Of a stretch of 64,000 bases of DNA, positions 16,964 through 25,228 are shown one piece after another; the stretch's first letter is position 1; the number at the start of each line of letters is the position of its first letter. A program made the translations under genes and the position numbers. A model generated the notes under the pieces. That model did not search any database. It was not told the DNA's origin and worked only from the letters and a program-made list of their open reading frames with translations. The stretch is from assembly GCF_934424005.1 (NCBI RefSeq), contig NZ_CAKRXI010000012.1, positions 6,687 to 70,686 on the forward strand. Direction: 5' to 3'. The stretch is from an uncultured Blautia sp. GTDB taxonomy: Bacteria; Bacillota; Clostridia; Lachnospirales; Lachnospiraceae.

Positions 16964-17530
16964 ATGTTACGACCTAATTCCATATTATATCACTGCAATG
17001 ATTCTACGCGTTGCCAAAAATTTCTACAAGATCATACCTACGTAATAGAAAGCCAAGAAGATGGAATATGGCTTGGAAGCGGAATGTATTTCTGGGATAA
17101 TGCTACAAATGCTAATTATTGGTTAAAGCAAAAATCCAGGAAACAGCCAGAAGAAAAATTTGAAATTGTTATTGCGCATGTATATATGGATCATATGTTA
17201 GATTTAACTGATATAGATATCTGCAAAAATATAGAAACCTTATGGAAAACTTACAAACAGAAATCCGGATTAGATACTCCTGATAACGAAACCTTGGGTT
17301 ATAAATTAAATACCCTATATGACTACTTTCCTTCATTCAAAGAAATGTACCATGTAATAAAAATTTTAGGCAAATATAATTACTCACCGCCTAATAAACT
17401 TTTTGAATATAATATCAGGAATAATAATACCGAGCCCATAACTTCTGTAAAATGTATTTATAATGTCAAAAATGTCAGTGCAATTGCAGATCGTACAATA
17501 TATAAAGGAGATGATGTTAAGCATGACTAA
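16964..17530 (+). CDS. Putative ADP-ribosyltransferase-fold toxin of a toxin-antitoxin-chaperone cassette
   Basis: 188 residues. The N-terminus ILYHCNDS (H10) followed by GSGMYFWDNATNANYW (Y42) matches the H and Y elements of PARP-like ADP-ribosyltransferases and the related DUF3990 group, normally LYHGT... and GxGIYF.....A. The third triad position should lie in the C-terminal third; I cannot assign it. The start is ATG 16964, preceded by AGAGG at eight-base spacing. It overlaps the next gene, and a SecB-like gene follows, so a tripartite module is likely. ART toxins modify nucleic acid or protein; in E. coli CmdTAC the ART toxin modifies mRNA. The toxin role is inferred from motif plus context. 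Confidence 0.65.
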   Translation: MLRPNSILYHCNDSTRCQKFLQDHTYVIESQEDGIWLGSGMYFWDNATNANYWLKQKSRKQPEEKFEIVIAHVYMDHMLDLTDIDICKNIETLWKTYKQKSGLDTPDNETLGYKLNTLYDYFPSFKEMYHVIKILGKYNYSPPNKLFEYNIRNNNTEPITSVKCIYNVKNVSAIADRTIYKGDDVKHD

Positions 17531-17819
17531 AAAACAGAGTTTAGACTTTATACAGAATTGCATAAATTCCATAAAAAATTCATCTGATACTGAAAAAAAA
17601 ACAATGCGTGAAGTTTATTATCATCAGAATGACTTTGGTAAAGATATAGAATTCGAAACGCTCCTTCCTTATAATTTTGAAGACGAAATATGCCCTGCAG
17701 AAATCATTCAGGAATCCTCTATAACAATTCCTATGGACATAAAACAACATCCAAATACTATATATGAAAATGCACTAAATGAAGCAAGTATAAACGATTT
17801 AAATGATTTTGCAGCGTAA
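17523..17819 (+). CDS. Putative antitoxin between ART-like toxin and SecB-like chaperone
   Basis: 98 residues, no recognised family. The ATG at 17523 lies inside the toxin's last codons and follows AAAGGAG at 17504-17510; upstream in-frame ATGs at 17511 and 17514 are too close to that site. The protein is helical at the N-terminus (KKQSLDFIQNCINSIKN) and acidic, low-complexity toward the C-terminus (EASINDLNDFAA), which fits an antitoxin with a disordered tail that could be the chaperone-addiction segment. The role is inferred from gene order only. Confidence 0.5.
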   Translation: MTKKQSLDFIQNCINSIKNSSDTEKKTMREVYYHQNDFGKDIEFETLLPYNFEDEICPAEIIQESSITIPMDIKQHPNTIYENALNEASINDLNDFAA

Positions 17820-17837
17820 AATCAATAGGTGAAAAAT

Positions 17838-18251
17838 ATGATAAAACCAAGCAAATTTCAGTTTAATAATCCTATATTAAAAGGAATACTCTTTGAAATT
17901 AACGAAAATTTCGATGAAGATAATTATTCCGGTATAAAACTCTCCGGAAAAACAAAGATTACAAAACTAAGACAAAAAAATAAGGCTAAAGTAGCCTTTA
18001 AATTATCAGTTGGTGAAAAAACACCTTCCTGCCCTTTTTATATTGATATAGAAATGGAAGCAATCTTTACCTGGGAAAATAATCTGGAGCCCAATATGGT
18101 TAAAAAATTACTGAAAGTTAACGCTCCATCTCTTCTTTTAGGCTATATGCGCCCTTTAATTTCCAATATTACTAACTCTTCCCAGTATCCTACATTCAAC
18201 ATTCCATTTCTTGACATGCAGGAAAACGAAGCAATTTTTGAAGAGGAATAA
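17838..18251 (+). CDS. SecB-like chaperone of a toxin-antitoxin-chaperone module
   Basis: 137 residues, close to SecB length. The C-terminal block APSLLLGYMRPLISNIT followed by FNIPFLDM matches the SecB pattern of a final helix starting aP.LFPY.R..i..lt and then LPP.n/d; the preceding part alternates beta strands (KAKVAFKLSVG, FYIDIEMEAIFTWE) as in SecB. The start is ATG 17838 behind AGGTG. General SecB is absent from most monoderm Firmicutes, but SecB-like proteins occur in toxin-antitoxin-chaperone systems, where they stabilise the antitoxin. Position as third gene, 18 bases after the putative antitoxin, supports that role. Confidence 0.7.
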   Translation: MIKPSKFQFNNPILKGILFEINENFDEDNYSGIKLSGKTKITKLRQKNKAKVAFKLSVGEKTPSCPFYIDIEMEAIFTWENNLEPNMVKKLLKVNAPSLLLGYMRPLISNITNSSQYPTFNIPFLDMQENEAIFEEE

Positions 18252-18252
18252 C

Positions 18253-18284
18253 TTATGCAGGGGCACCGCCCCTGCATTCTTCAT
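18253..18284. repeat. 32-bp direct repeat with hairpin, right copy
   Basis: Identical over 32 bases to 16650-16681. It begins immediately after the SecB-like stop codon, so the two copies bracket the three-gene cassette; start-to-start distance is 1603 bp. Confidence 0.9.
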
Positions 18285-18335
18285 CTCATTTTTATTCCAC
18301 GTATACGGTAAACCATCCGCATTGGCTTCTCACTC

Positions 18336-18944
18336 TTAAAATTTAAATGTATCTTTCAATCCCAGCCACTTCTGGTCTTTATCACTCAAAATCAGTGCTG
18401 TTCCATCCTCCAGTGTATAACCTTCCGCAGAAGCATTTCCCTTATACTCGCCCTTCAGTTCCGGCCACTGGACTCCAATCTCCGGATCATTCCATGCCAT
18501 TCCACCCTCATCATTTGGATGATAAAAATCATTCACTTTGTAACAAAATTCTGCTTCATCGCTCAGTACGAGAAATCCATGTGCAAAGCCTTCCGGAATC
18601 AGAAACTGTACCTTATTCTCAGCGGAAAGAGTAACTCCATACCACTTGCCATAGGTCTTGGAATCTGCTCTAAGGTCAACTGCCACATCAAAAACAGTTC
18701 CACGAACCGCACGCACCAGTTTGCACTGCGGATACTGTTTCTGAAAATGAAGTCCACGCAGAACACCTTTCACAGACATGGACTGATTGTCCTGTACGAA
18801 CTTGATATCAATCCCTGCCTCTTTCATATCTTTTTCATTGTAGGTTTCCATGAAGTAGCCACGGTCATCTCCGTGAACTGCAGGTTTGATCACACAAAGC
18901 CCTTCGATTCCACCAACATTTTTCTCAACTGTAATCTGTCCCAT
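18336..18944 (-). CDS. rfbC: dTDP-4-dehydrorhamnose 3,5-epimerase
   Basis: 202 residues, cytoplasmic. RmlC signatures are visible: VHGDDRGYFMETYNEKD near residue 22, FVQDNQSMSVKGVLRGLHFQ near 50-70 with the catalytic His in LRGLHF, and the cupin strands RGTVFDVAVDLR and FLIPEGFAHGFLVLSD. It converts dTDP-4-keto-6-deoxyglucose to the L-lyxo form, the third step of dTDP-L-rhamnose synthesis. It is the last gene of rfbA-rfbB-rfbC, 19 bases after rfbB. No reductase (rfbD) follows in the window. Confidence 0.95.
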   Translation of the reverse strand: MGQITVEKNVGGIEGLCVIKPAVHGDDRGYFMETYNEKDMKEAGIDIKFVQDNQSMSVKGVLRGLHFQKQYPQCKLVRAVRGTVFDVAVDLRADSKTYGKWYGVTLSAENKVQFLIPEGFAHGFLVLSDEAEFCYKVNDFYHPNDEGGMAWNDPEIGVQWPELKGEYKGNASAEGYTLEDGTALILSDKDQKWLGLKDTFKF

Positions 18945-18963
18945 TTTATTTCTCTCCTGTTAC

Positions 18964-19995
18964 TTAGCGATTGCTGTACATCTTCTCATAATAGTTCTGA
19001 TATTCACCGGAAATGATCGTCTCCCACCATTCCCTGTTTTCCAGATACCACTTAATTGTCTTCTTGATTCCGTCCTCAAACTTTGTCTCAGGAAGCCATC
19101 CAAGTTCACTGTGGATCTTGGTCGGATCGATCGCATAACGCATATCATGACCCTTACGGTCACCAACATGAGTGATCAAACTCTCCGGCTTGCCAAGTTC
19201 TTTGCAGATGATCTTAACGATCTCAATATTCTGTTTCTCATTGTGTCCACCTACGTTGTAGACTTCCCCAACTCTTCCGTTGTGAATGATCAGATCGATT
19301 GCCTTGCAGTGATCTTCCACATACAACCAGTCACGGACATTCAGTCCTTCTCCATAAACCGGAAGTGGCTTGTCTGCCAGCGCATTTGCGATCATCAGTG
19401 GAATCAATTTTTCCGGAAAATGATACGGGCCGTAGTTGTTGCTGCATCTTGAGATTGTAACAGGCAGTCCATAAGTTCTGTGGTATGCCAGAACCAAAAG
19501 ATCAGCAGCTGCCTTAGATGAGCTGTACGGACTGCTTGTATGGATCGGAGTCTCCTCAGTAAAGAACAGATCCGGTCTGTCAAGCGGAAGATCACCATAA
19601 ACCTCATCTGTAGAAACCTGATGATAACGTTTGATTCCATACTTACGGCATGCATCCATCATCACTGCAGTTCCCTTAATATTTGTATCCAGGAACACTT
19701 CCGGATTCTCAATACTTCTGTCTACATGGCTCTCCGCTGCAAAGTTTACAACCATATCCGGATGCTCTTCCTCAAAAAGTTTATAAACGGCTTCTCTGTC
19801 GCAGATATCCGCTTTAACAAAACGGAAATTCGGGTTGTCCATCACTGGCTCCAGTGTAGAAAGATTTCCTGCATATGTTAATTTATCCAGACAAACGATA
19901 CGATAATCCGGATATTTATTTAGCATATGGAAAACAAAGTTGCTTCCGATAAAACCCGCTCCGCCTGTTACAATAATATTCATGTTTTTCCCCAT
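18964..19995 (-). CDS. rfbB: dTDP-glucose 4,6-dehydratase
   Basis: Short-chain dehydrogenase/reductase of 343 residues: NAD-binding TGGAGFIGSNFVFHML at the N-terminus, FAAESHVDRSIENP, VSTDEVYGDL (dehydratase Asp-Glu pair) and the YSSSKAAADLL catalytic Tyr-Lys, then SNNYGPYHFPEKLIPLMI. It makes dTDP-4-keto-6-deoxyglucose. The start could also be the Met at residue 5 (MNIIVTGG), which has better spacing to an upstream GG-rich site. It lies 20 bases after the rfbA reading region. Confidence 0.95.
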   Translation of the reverse strand: MGKNMNIIVTGGAGFIGSNFVFHMLNKYPDYRIVCLDKLTYAGNLSTLEPVMDNPNFRFVKADICDREAVYKLFEEEHPDMVVNFAAESHVDRSIENPEVFLDTNIKGTAVMMDACRKYGIKRYHQVSTDEVYGDLPLDRPDLFFTEETPIHTSSPYSSSKAAADLLVLAYHRTYGLPVTISRCSNNYGPYHFPEKLIPLMIANALADKPLPVYGEGLNVRDWLYVEDHCKAIDLIIHNGRVGEVYNVGGHNEKQNIEIVKIICKELGKPESLITHVGDRKGHDMRYAIDPTKIHSELGWLPETKFEDGIKKTIKWYLENREWWETIISGEYQNYYEKMYSNR

Positions 19996-20015
19996 CCTTT
20001 ATGTATTCGTTCCTA

Positions 20016-20910
20016 TTACAATACGTCGATATATTTACCATCCAGTACGTCCTTCAGATACTGTCCATACTGGTTCTTCTTCAGGATTTCATACTCTTCC
20101 AGAACCTGCTCCCTGCTGATCCATCCATTCAGATATGCAATCTCTTCCAGGCAGGCGATCTTTCGATGCTGATGTGTCTCAACTGTCTTAACAAAATTTG
20201 TCGCATCCACAAGACTCTCATGTGTACCTGTATCCAACCAGGTAAATCCCTGTCCAAGAAGTTCCACATTCAGAGTTCCATCTTCCAGATAGATACGATT
20301 CAGATCCGTGATTTCCAGTTCCCCACGCGCAGATGGTTTCAGATTCTTCGCAAACTCAACGACTTTGTTATCATAAAAATACAGACCTGTTACACAATAA
20401 TTGCTCTTCGGCTTCTCCGGTTTTTCTTCGATAGAAATAGCCCTGCCGGAATTGTCAAATTCTACAATTCCAAAACGCTCTGGATCATCTACATAATAGC
20501 CAAATACAGTCGCACCCTTGCCAGATTCCGCATTCTTCACCGCTGCTTCCAGGCGCTTCTTTAAACCATGTCCCGCAAAAATATTGTCGCCAAGAACCAT
20601 CGCAACTGTATCGTCACCGATAAAATCAGCTCCGATAATAAATGCCTGAGCCAGTCCATCCGGTGATGGCTGCACTGCATATGTAAGATTTATTCCAAAC
20701 CTGCTTTCCATCCCCCAGAAGTTCCTCAAAACGAGGAGTATCCTGCGGTGTGGATATAATCAGGATATCCCTGATTCCCGCATTCATCAAAACCGATAAC
20801 GGATAATAAATCATCGGCTTGTCATAGATTGGCAACAACTGCTTAGATGTTACCCTTGTTAACGGATACAAACGTGTGCCGGATCCACCAGCGAGAATGA
20901 TACCTTTCAT
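20016..20910 (-). pseudogene. rfbA: Glucose-1-phosphate thymidylyltransferase with a one-base frameshift
   Basis: The N-terminal frame (20910 down to about 20708) reads [18 protein letters not shown]... to RFEELLGDG. The remaining 230 residues continue in another frame from [22 protein letters not shown] to the stop at 20016. Removing one A from the minus-strand run GGAAAGC (plus-strand T's at 20705-20707) restores a continuous 297-residue protein, the normal RfbA length. The rest keeps all family motifs ([38 protein letters not shown]). The break is either a genuine recent mutation or a sequencing error; neighbouring rfbB and rfbC are intact. Confidence 0.9.
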
Positions 20911-21209
20911 AAGTTAATTCTCCCTCCAACACTTAATGTTGTATATCTTTTTTACAAAATTCACATAGACAAATAAAATGCTTAATCACACAAAATGCTA
21001 TTTACAAGACAATAGTACATATTTGATGATATTTTCCATCATTGCCTTAAAACTCCTAACCCATTATCTCATTCACGAGTGACAAGCTTAATACTACATA
21101 ACTCATAGATTCTACTCACCAATCCATAAAATAGCAAATTAAAATTGCTATTTTTTTGAGTCGTTTAATAACTTACAAAGCTTTTCGCGTCTTTATTTAT
21201 ACTGGCTAA
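20911..21209. other. Intergenic region with hairpin between capsule genes and rfb genes
   Basis: Without genes. A perfect ten-bp stem at 21128-21154 (AAAATAGCAA and its complement, loop about seven bases) is followed by seven T's on the plus side and four on the minus side. It may end the capsule transcript. The AT-rich part next to rfbA should hold the rfb promoter, and GGAGGGAG precedes the rfbA start; no clear -35/-10 pair could be chosen. Confidence 0.55.
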
Positions 21210-22736
21210 TCAAGACCTTCTTGTCCCTTTAATCATCTGAATTGCATTTTTACAAATATTAGTCCTACCATATACTAAAAAATATAATAATGTTGGTATA
21301 ATTAAACATACTATGCCTTTTACTACTAAATTTGCATAATCAGATGTTAATTCAATATTTAATGTAATCATCCATGTAACACTACAAATCACAATAGTAA
21401 TCACAAGATATTTCAGATGATATAAAAAATAACTCTTTAATTTTCCTAATCCAAAATAATTTTTAAAAACAATACTTGCTCCCCAAAGAAAATTAAATAA
21501 GAATAGAGAGATAACAGTTGCTAAAATAATACCATTAATTCCAAAAAGATAACCAAGAACAATATTTAATATCAAATTTGCAATTGTTTCTACTATAGAT
21601 CTATATCTCATCTCCCACCACATTCCAGTTGTTGAATAGTATATACTTCGTACATCTCCAACTTTAAGCATATAAAAATATATACACATAAACAACACTG
21701 ACAAAGGCGAAAGTAACATATCTGTTCCCATCCACAACTTCATAAAAGGTTGTGATAAACATAATAAACAGCATGTACACCATCCAGAAATTTGTAGATA
21801 TAAAAAATCTATTTTTTTTAATTCTTCATAATTTTCTGCTTTTGATTTCAATGCTACATGATTTCCTATTCCTCCCGTTAACGAAGTTATAAAAATTGCG
21901 AGAACTACTGTAACCCCATTAAAAATAGTAAAATAATTATTATACATACCAGTTATTGTTAATCCAACAAATGCTGAAATACAAACACTATCCAATGAAT
22001 TTCTTGTTACCCCACAGGCTTTTTGTATAAACGATCCAATTACTAATTTTTTAATACTTTTTAAATATAATGCATCTAATTTTCCAGAACATTTGATATT
22101 TGGAAACATTTTCTTAGTAAACCACCAAATCCATAGATTATTTAACATGGTAAAAATAGGAATACAAACAACATAAAAATAATAATTTTTTATCGTAACT
22201 AATATTATAATCTGAGCAATTTGCAATCCACTTTGAGTAAGCAAATTTATTATAGAGTTTATATCCTCTCTTTGATATGCTACAAGGAGCGATTGCTTAT
22301 AACCAGACATAAAATAACTAATGCAGTTAGCTAACAACTGTATAAGATATATAATATATATATTTATATCTACCGGACACTCACCCTTTATTAATCTTGG
22401 CAGCAATGGCATTAATAATAGGCCCAAAAACGAAGTTACTATTCCTATAACTAAATATGTTTTTCTGTAAAAGTTCAATAAAGCACATATTTTCTTTGTA
22501 TCATCTTCAGCAATTGGTTTATACATATGATACACTAATGCCGAACTAATTCCGAGTTCAGTTAATGACAAAACTGATAAGATAGATGTAAACAAACTAT
22601 TCAATCCCAAATACTCAGAACCCAAATATGTGTTAATAAAAGATTTAATAAAAAACGGAAAAAACAACAATACAATCTTATTAGCTAATCCAAATATTAT
22701 ATTTCTTTTTGCATTTTTTTTAACGTCTATTTTCAT
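21210..22736 (-). CDS. Polysaccharide flippase (Wzx/MATE-like)
   Basis: 508 residues with about twelve to fourteen hydrophobic helices. The start MKIDVKKNAKRNIIFGLANKI and LGSEYLGLNSLFTSILSVLSLTELG match polysaccharide biosynthesis (Wzx/PST) exporters of Firmicutes. It would flip the lipid-linked repeat unit across the membrane for the polymerase. It is the last gene of the AT-rich capsule block, with 134 non-coding bases before it. Confidence 0.88.
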   Translation of the reverse strand: MKIDVKKNAKRNIIFGLANKIVLLFFPFFIKSFINTYLGSEYLGLNSLFTSILSVLSLTELGISSALVYHMYKPIAEDDTKKICALLNFYRKTYLVIGIVTSFLGLLLMPLLPRLIKGECPVDINIYIIYLIQLLANCISYFMSGYKQSLLVAYQREDINSIINLLTQSGLQIAQIIILVTIKNYYFYVVCIPIFTMLNNLWIWWFTKKMFPNIKCSGKLDALYLKSIKKLVIGSFIQKACGVTRNSLDSVCISAFVGLTITGMYNNYFTIFNGVTVVLAIFITSLTGGIGNHVALKSKAENYEELKKIDFLYLQISGWCTCCLLCLSQPFMKLWMGTDMLLSPLSVLFMCIYFYMLKVGDVRSIYYSTTGMWWEMRYRSIVETIANLILNIVLGYLFGINGIILATVISLFLFNFLWGASIVFKNYFGLGKLKSYFLYHLKYLVITIVICSVTWMITLNIELTSDYANLVVKGIVCLIIPTLLYFLVYGRTNICKNAIQMIKGTRRS

Positions 22737-22870
22737 TTTTATATCCTATTAAATAATAAAATTAACTTTCATCAAAAATAATAAAATGCATTTCCTTTAA
22801 AAGTAATTTACAAATGCACAGCTAACTATACGCTATCTGTGCAAACAAAACTCCAATTATCTTTACATAT

Positions 22871-23929
22871 TTAATTAATCTCAAATGTGTCTCTTATATC
22901 ATCATGAAAAGAATAGAATTGCTTTTTACTTTTTTTTCTATATTCCTCATAATCACAATTATATTTTTCATAATTAATGGTAATATCAACTAGTTTCTTC
23001 GCAATTTTTTTTATGTTTTTTCTTCTAATATCAAATTTATAATTTATCGGAATTGGAACGTCTTCATTATTGTTACAACTCCCCATCGTAGAAGTTATGA
23101 TATTACAATAAGACGTTATAGCCTCCCTTGGTATTCTTTCTGGCCCTGGAAAAACTCCAAGATCAAGATATGCCTTTGCTGAAATCAATGTTTTAAGAAC
23201 TTCCTCCCTACTCATTCCTTTAATTGGCACAAATTCTATTACGTTGTTTAATTTTGCTGCTTGATTTATGACCATATTAACATACTTCAAATTTACTTTT
23301 GCAGTACTACAATTATATGCAACAATATTCTTTTTCTTTTTTTTAATTTCTTTTTCATCCAGTGTAACAAAGTACTCTTCTAACGGTCCACATAAATAGT
23401 GCATATGATTTAAAGGTACCTTTTTTTTCTTTAAATAATCCTCAACATATTTGCAATTATAAAGATGAAACACTTCTTGAAAATCACTATTACTTAATTG
23501 CTGGCGTTCGTGCAAGGTCAGTTTAAAATACAAATAAGCAGCAGGATAAAAAACAAAAGGAATATTCTTTAAGTATAATTTGCGTTTTGTCCTATAAGCA
23601 TTGTTAATCATTAGATAATAATCTAATGACAGCCACCAAACTACCTTTTTTATATATTTATATTGATGCAAAATATCAGCATTTGCTTCAGGAACAACTA
23701 ACAAATTATCCTCTGAGTCTATTATTGAAGATGCCATTTTTACACCATTAATTTCATATAACAGCTCATCTTTTGAAACAAATTCTCCAATATTTTCAAA
23801 ATAGACCATATAAACATCAACTCCCTGATTGACTAAAAATTCTGCAAGTTGATGCAATGTTTTAGGTCCTCCTGTTTTTTCATATATAGAAGTAATATAT
23901 ACTTTTTTATATTGTTTTATTTCAATCAT
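22871..23929 (-). CDS. Glycosyltransferase-like protein of the polysaccharide locus
   Basis: 352 residues, predicted cytoplasmic. The N-terminus has the GGPKTLHQLAEFL pattern of GT-B enzymes (Gly-rich loop after the first strand), and the C-terminal third contains KAYLDLGVFPGPERIPREAITSYCNIITS, resembling the GT4 nucleotide-sugar site (E-x7-E replaced by a PERIPRE variant). The assignment is by context and fold-like pattern; donor and acceptor are unknown. Its start overlaps the upstream polymerase stop by four bases. Confidence 0.65.
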   Translation of the reverse strand: MIEIKQYKKVYITSIYEKTGGPKTLHQLAEFLVNQGVDVYMVYFENIGEFVSKDELLYEINGVKMASSIIDSEDNLLVVPEANADILHQYKYIKKVVWWLSLDYYLMINNAYRTKRKLYLKNIPFVFYPAAYLYFKLTLHERQQLSNSDFQEVFHLYNCKYVEDYLKKKKVPLNHMHYLCGPLEEYFVTLDEKEIKKKKKNIVAYNCSTAKVNLKYVNMVINQAAKLNNVIEFVPIKGMSREEVLKTLISAKAYLDLGVFPGPERIPREAITSYCNIITSTMGSCNNNEDVPIPINYKFDIRRKNIKKIAKKLVDITINYEKYNCDYEEYRKKSKKQFYSFHDDIRDTFEIN

Positions 23930-25218
23930 ATTTTATATCCTTTTCGAAAACATGTATTATTATGCAGATCTTTGAAATCAAAATCACGGCTATAATTCAA
24001 CTGTGCAGTAATTAGAAGAAATAGCATAAACAACGGCTCAATATTAATTGCTGCATTCTCTACAATTCCAAACATCAAAAAATAAATCAGATAAAAAGAT
24101 GTAACATAATTTATCGGCTCATTAAATTTTTTTCTTGCTAATTTATAAGAATGAAAAACAGTTGTTCCTATTGCTAGTACAAATAAAACTAAGCCAATTA
24201 CTCCCGATTCACATAATACTTGCAAATACGTATTGTGTACTCCCAATCCATATTTCAAATCATAATTCAACCATCCAATTCCGAATAAAAAATTATTTTT
24301 AATTTCAATAATTGCCTGATTCCACAGTTCATATCGACCAGAAGATTTATCACTGGTAGACTTATCATATATCAATTTCAAAACTCTGTATAATATGTTA
24401 TTATCCGAATTTATAGTTATATATAAAACATAACCCACAATATAGGCTATTCCCAAAAGTGCTGCTACTTTAAGACATGCCTTAATCCCCTTACGTACTG
24501 TCTCAGCTTTAACTATATACATTATCGCATAGGCGACTAATAAAATAAGTAACTGCCCTCTTTTACCAGTCATAATTAATGAAGTATTAAATAAAGCAAT
24601 TAAGAAAAAAAATAGCGGTTTTTTCAATTTATCCTTTATTAAAAAAACTGCAAAAATCGCATTTACAATATAAGTTGCAGTAAATCCAGCATTATGTGTA
24701 AAACCACTTAAATAATTAACATTTTTCTGAGCTCTAATAATAGTTTGATATACATCTATTCCACTTTTGGCAAGAATTGTATTAACTAAAGGCCACCATT
24801 TGTTATAGAAAAATAATTCTAAGAAAACACCCACTGATTGTATAATTCCATTCGCAATCAATATTTTAGCTGCTATAGAATAATCCTTTTCTTTTCCCTT
24901 TAAAAGGAACATCAATAACAGAAGTACTGACCATCTTAAGATGGTTGTAATATAAACACTATCATTTATTATCATCGAAAACAAAATTGCCAGGAAGAAA
25001 AAAAACCATAGAATTTCAAACAAATTAATTTTTATATATCTACGTATCCCTAAGCATATTTTCAAACATAGGAGTATATCAATTATTATCAAAGTACCCT
25101 TAATAGTCCAATATGGTAAAAAACCAAAACTTCCTACATATAAATCTAAACAAATGTATAATGATGTTATTATTATAATTATTTGATTTATGCTAATATT
25201 ATTTTTAAATTTATACAT
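23926..25218 (-). CDS. O-antigen ligase/polymerase-like membrane protein (Wzy-type)
   Basis: 430 residues with about ten to twelve membrane helices and a large extracytoplasmic loop before the last helices, where GRYELWNQAIIEIKNNFLFGIGW and GVHNTYLQVLCESGVIGL form the Wzy_C/WaaL pattern (conserved His in HNTYL). It should polymerise lipid-linked repeat units outside the membrane. Pairing with the flippase supports a Wzx/Wzy-dependent pathway. Confidence 0.85.
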   Translation of the reverse strand: MYKFKNNISINQIIIIITSLYICLDLYVGSFGFLPYWTIKGTLIIIDILLCLKICLGIRRYIKINLFEILWFFFFLAILFSMIINDSVYITTILRWSVLLLLMFLLKGKEKDYSIAAKILIANGIIQSVGVFLELFFYNKWWPLVNTILAKSGIDVYQTIIRAQKNVNYLSGFTHNAGFTATYIVNAIFAVFLIKDKLKKPLFFFLIALFNTSLIMTGKRGQLLILLVAYAIMYIVKAETVRKGIKACLKVAALLGIAYIVGYVLYITINSDNNILYRVLKLIYDKSTSDKSSGRYELWNQAIIEIKNNFLFGIGWLNYDLKYGLGVHNTYLQVLCESGVIGLVLFVLAIGTTVFHSYKLARKKFNEPINYVTSFYLIYFLMFGIVENAAINIEPLFMLFLLITAQLNYSRDFDFKDLHNNTCFRKGYKI

Positions 25219-25228
25219 TTTCTATTCC

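Noticed and set aside
20700..20715. Programmed frameshift in rfbA
   Set aside because: No slippery heptamer or stimulatory structure at the site; a simple indel explains it.
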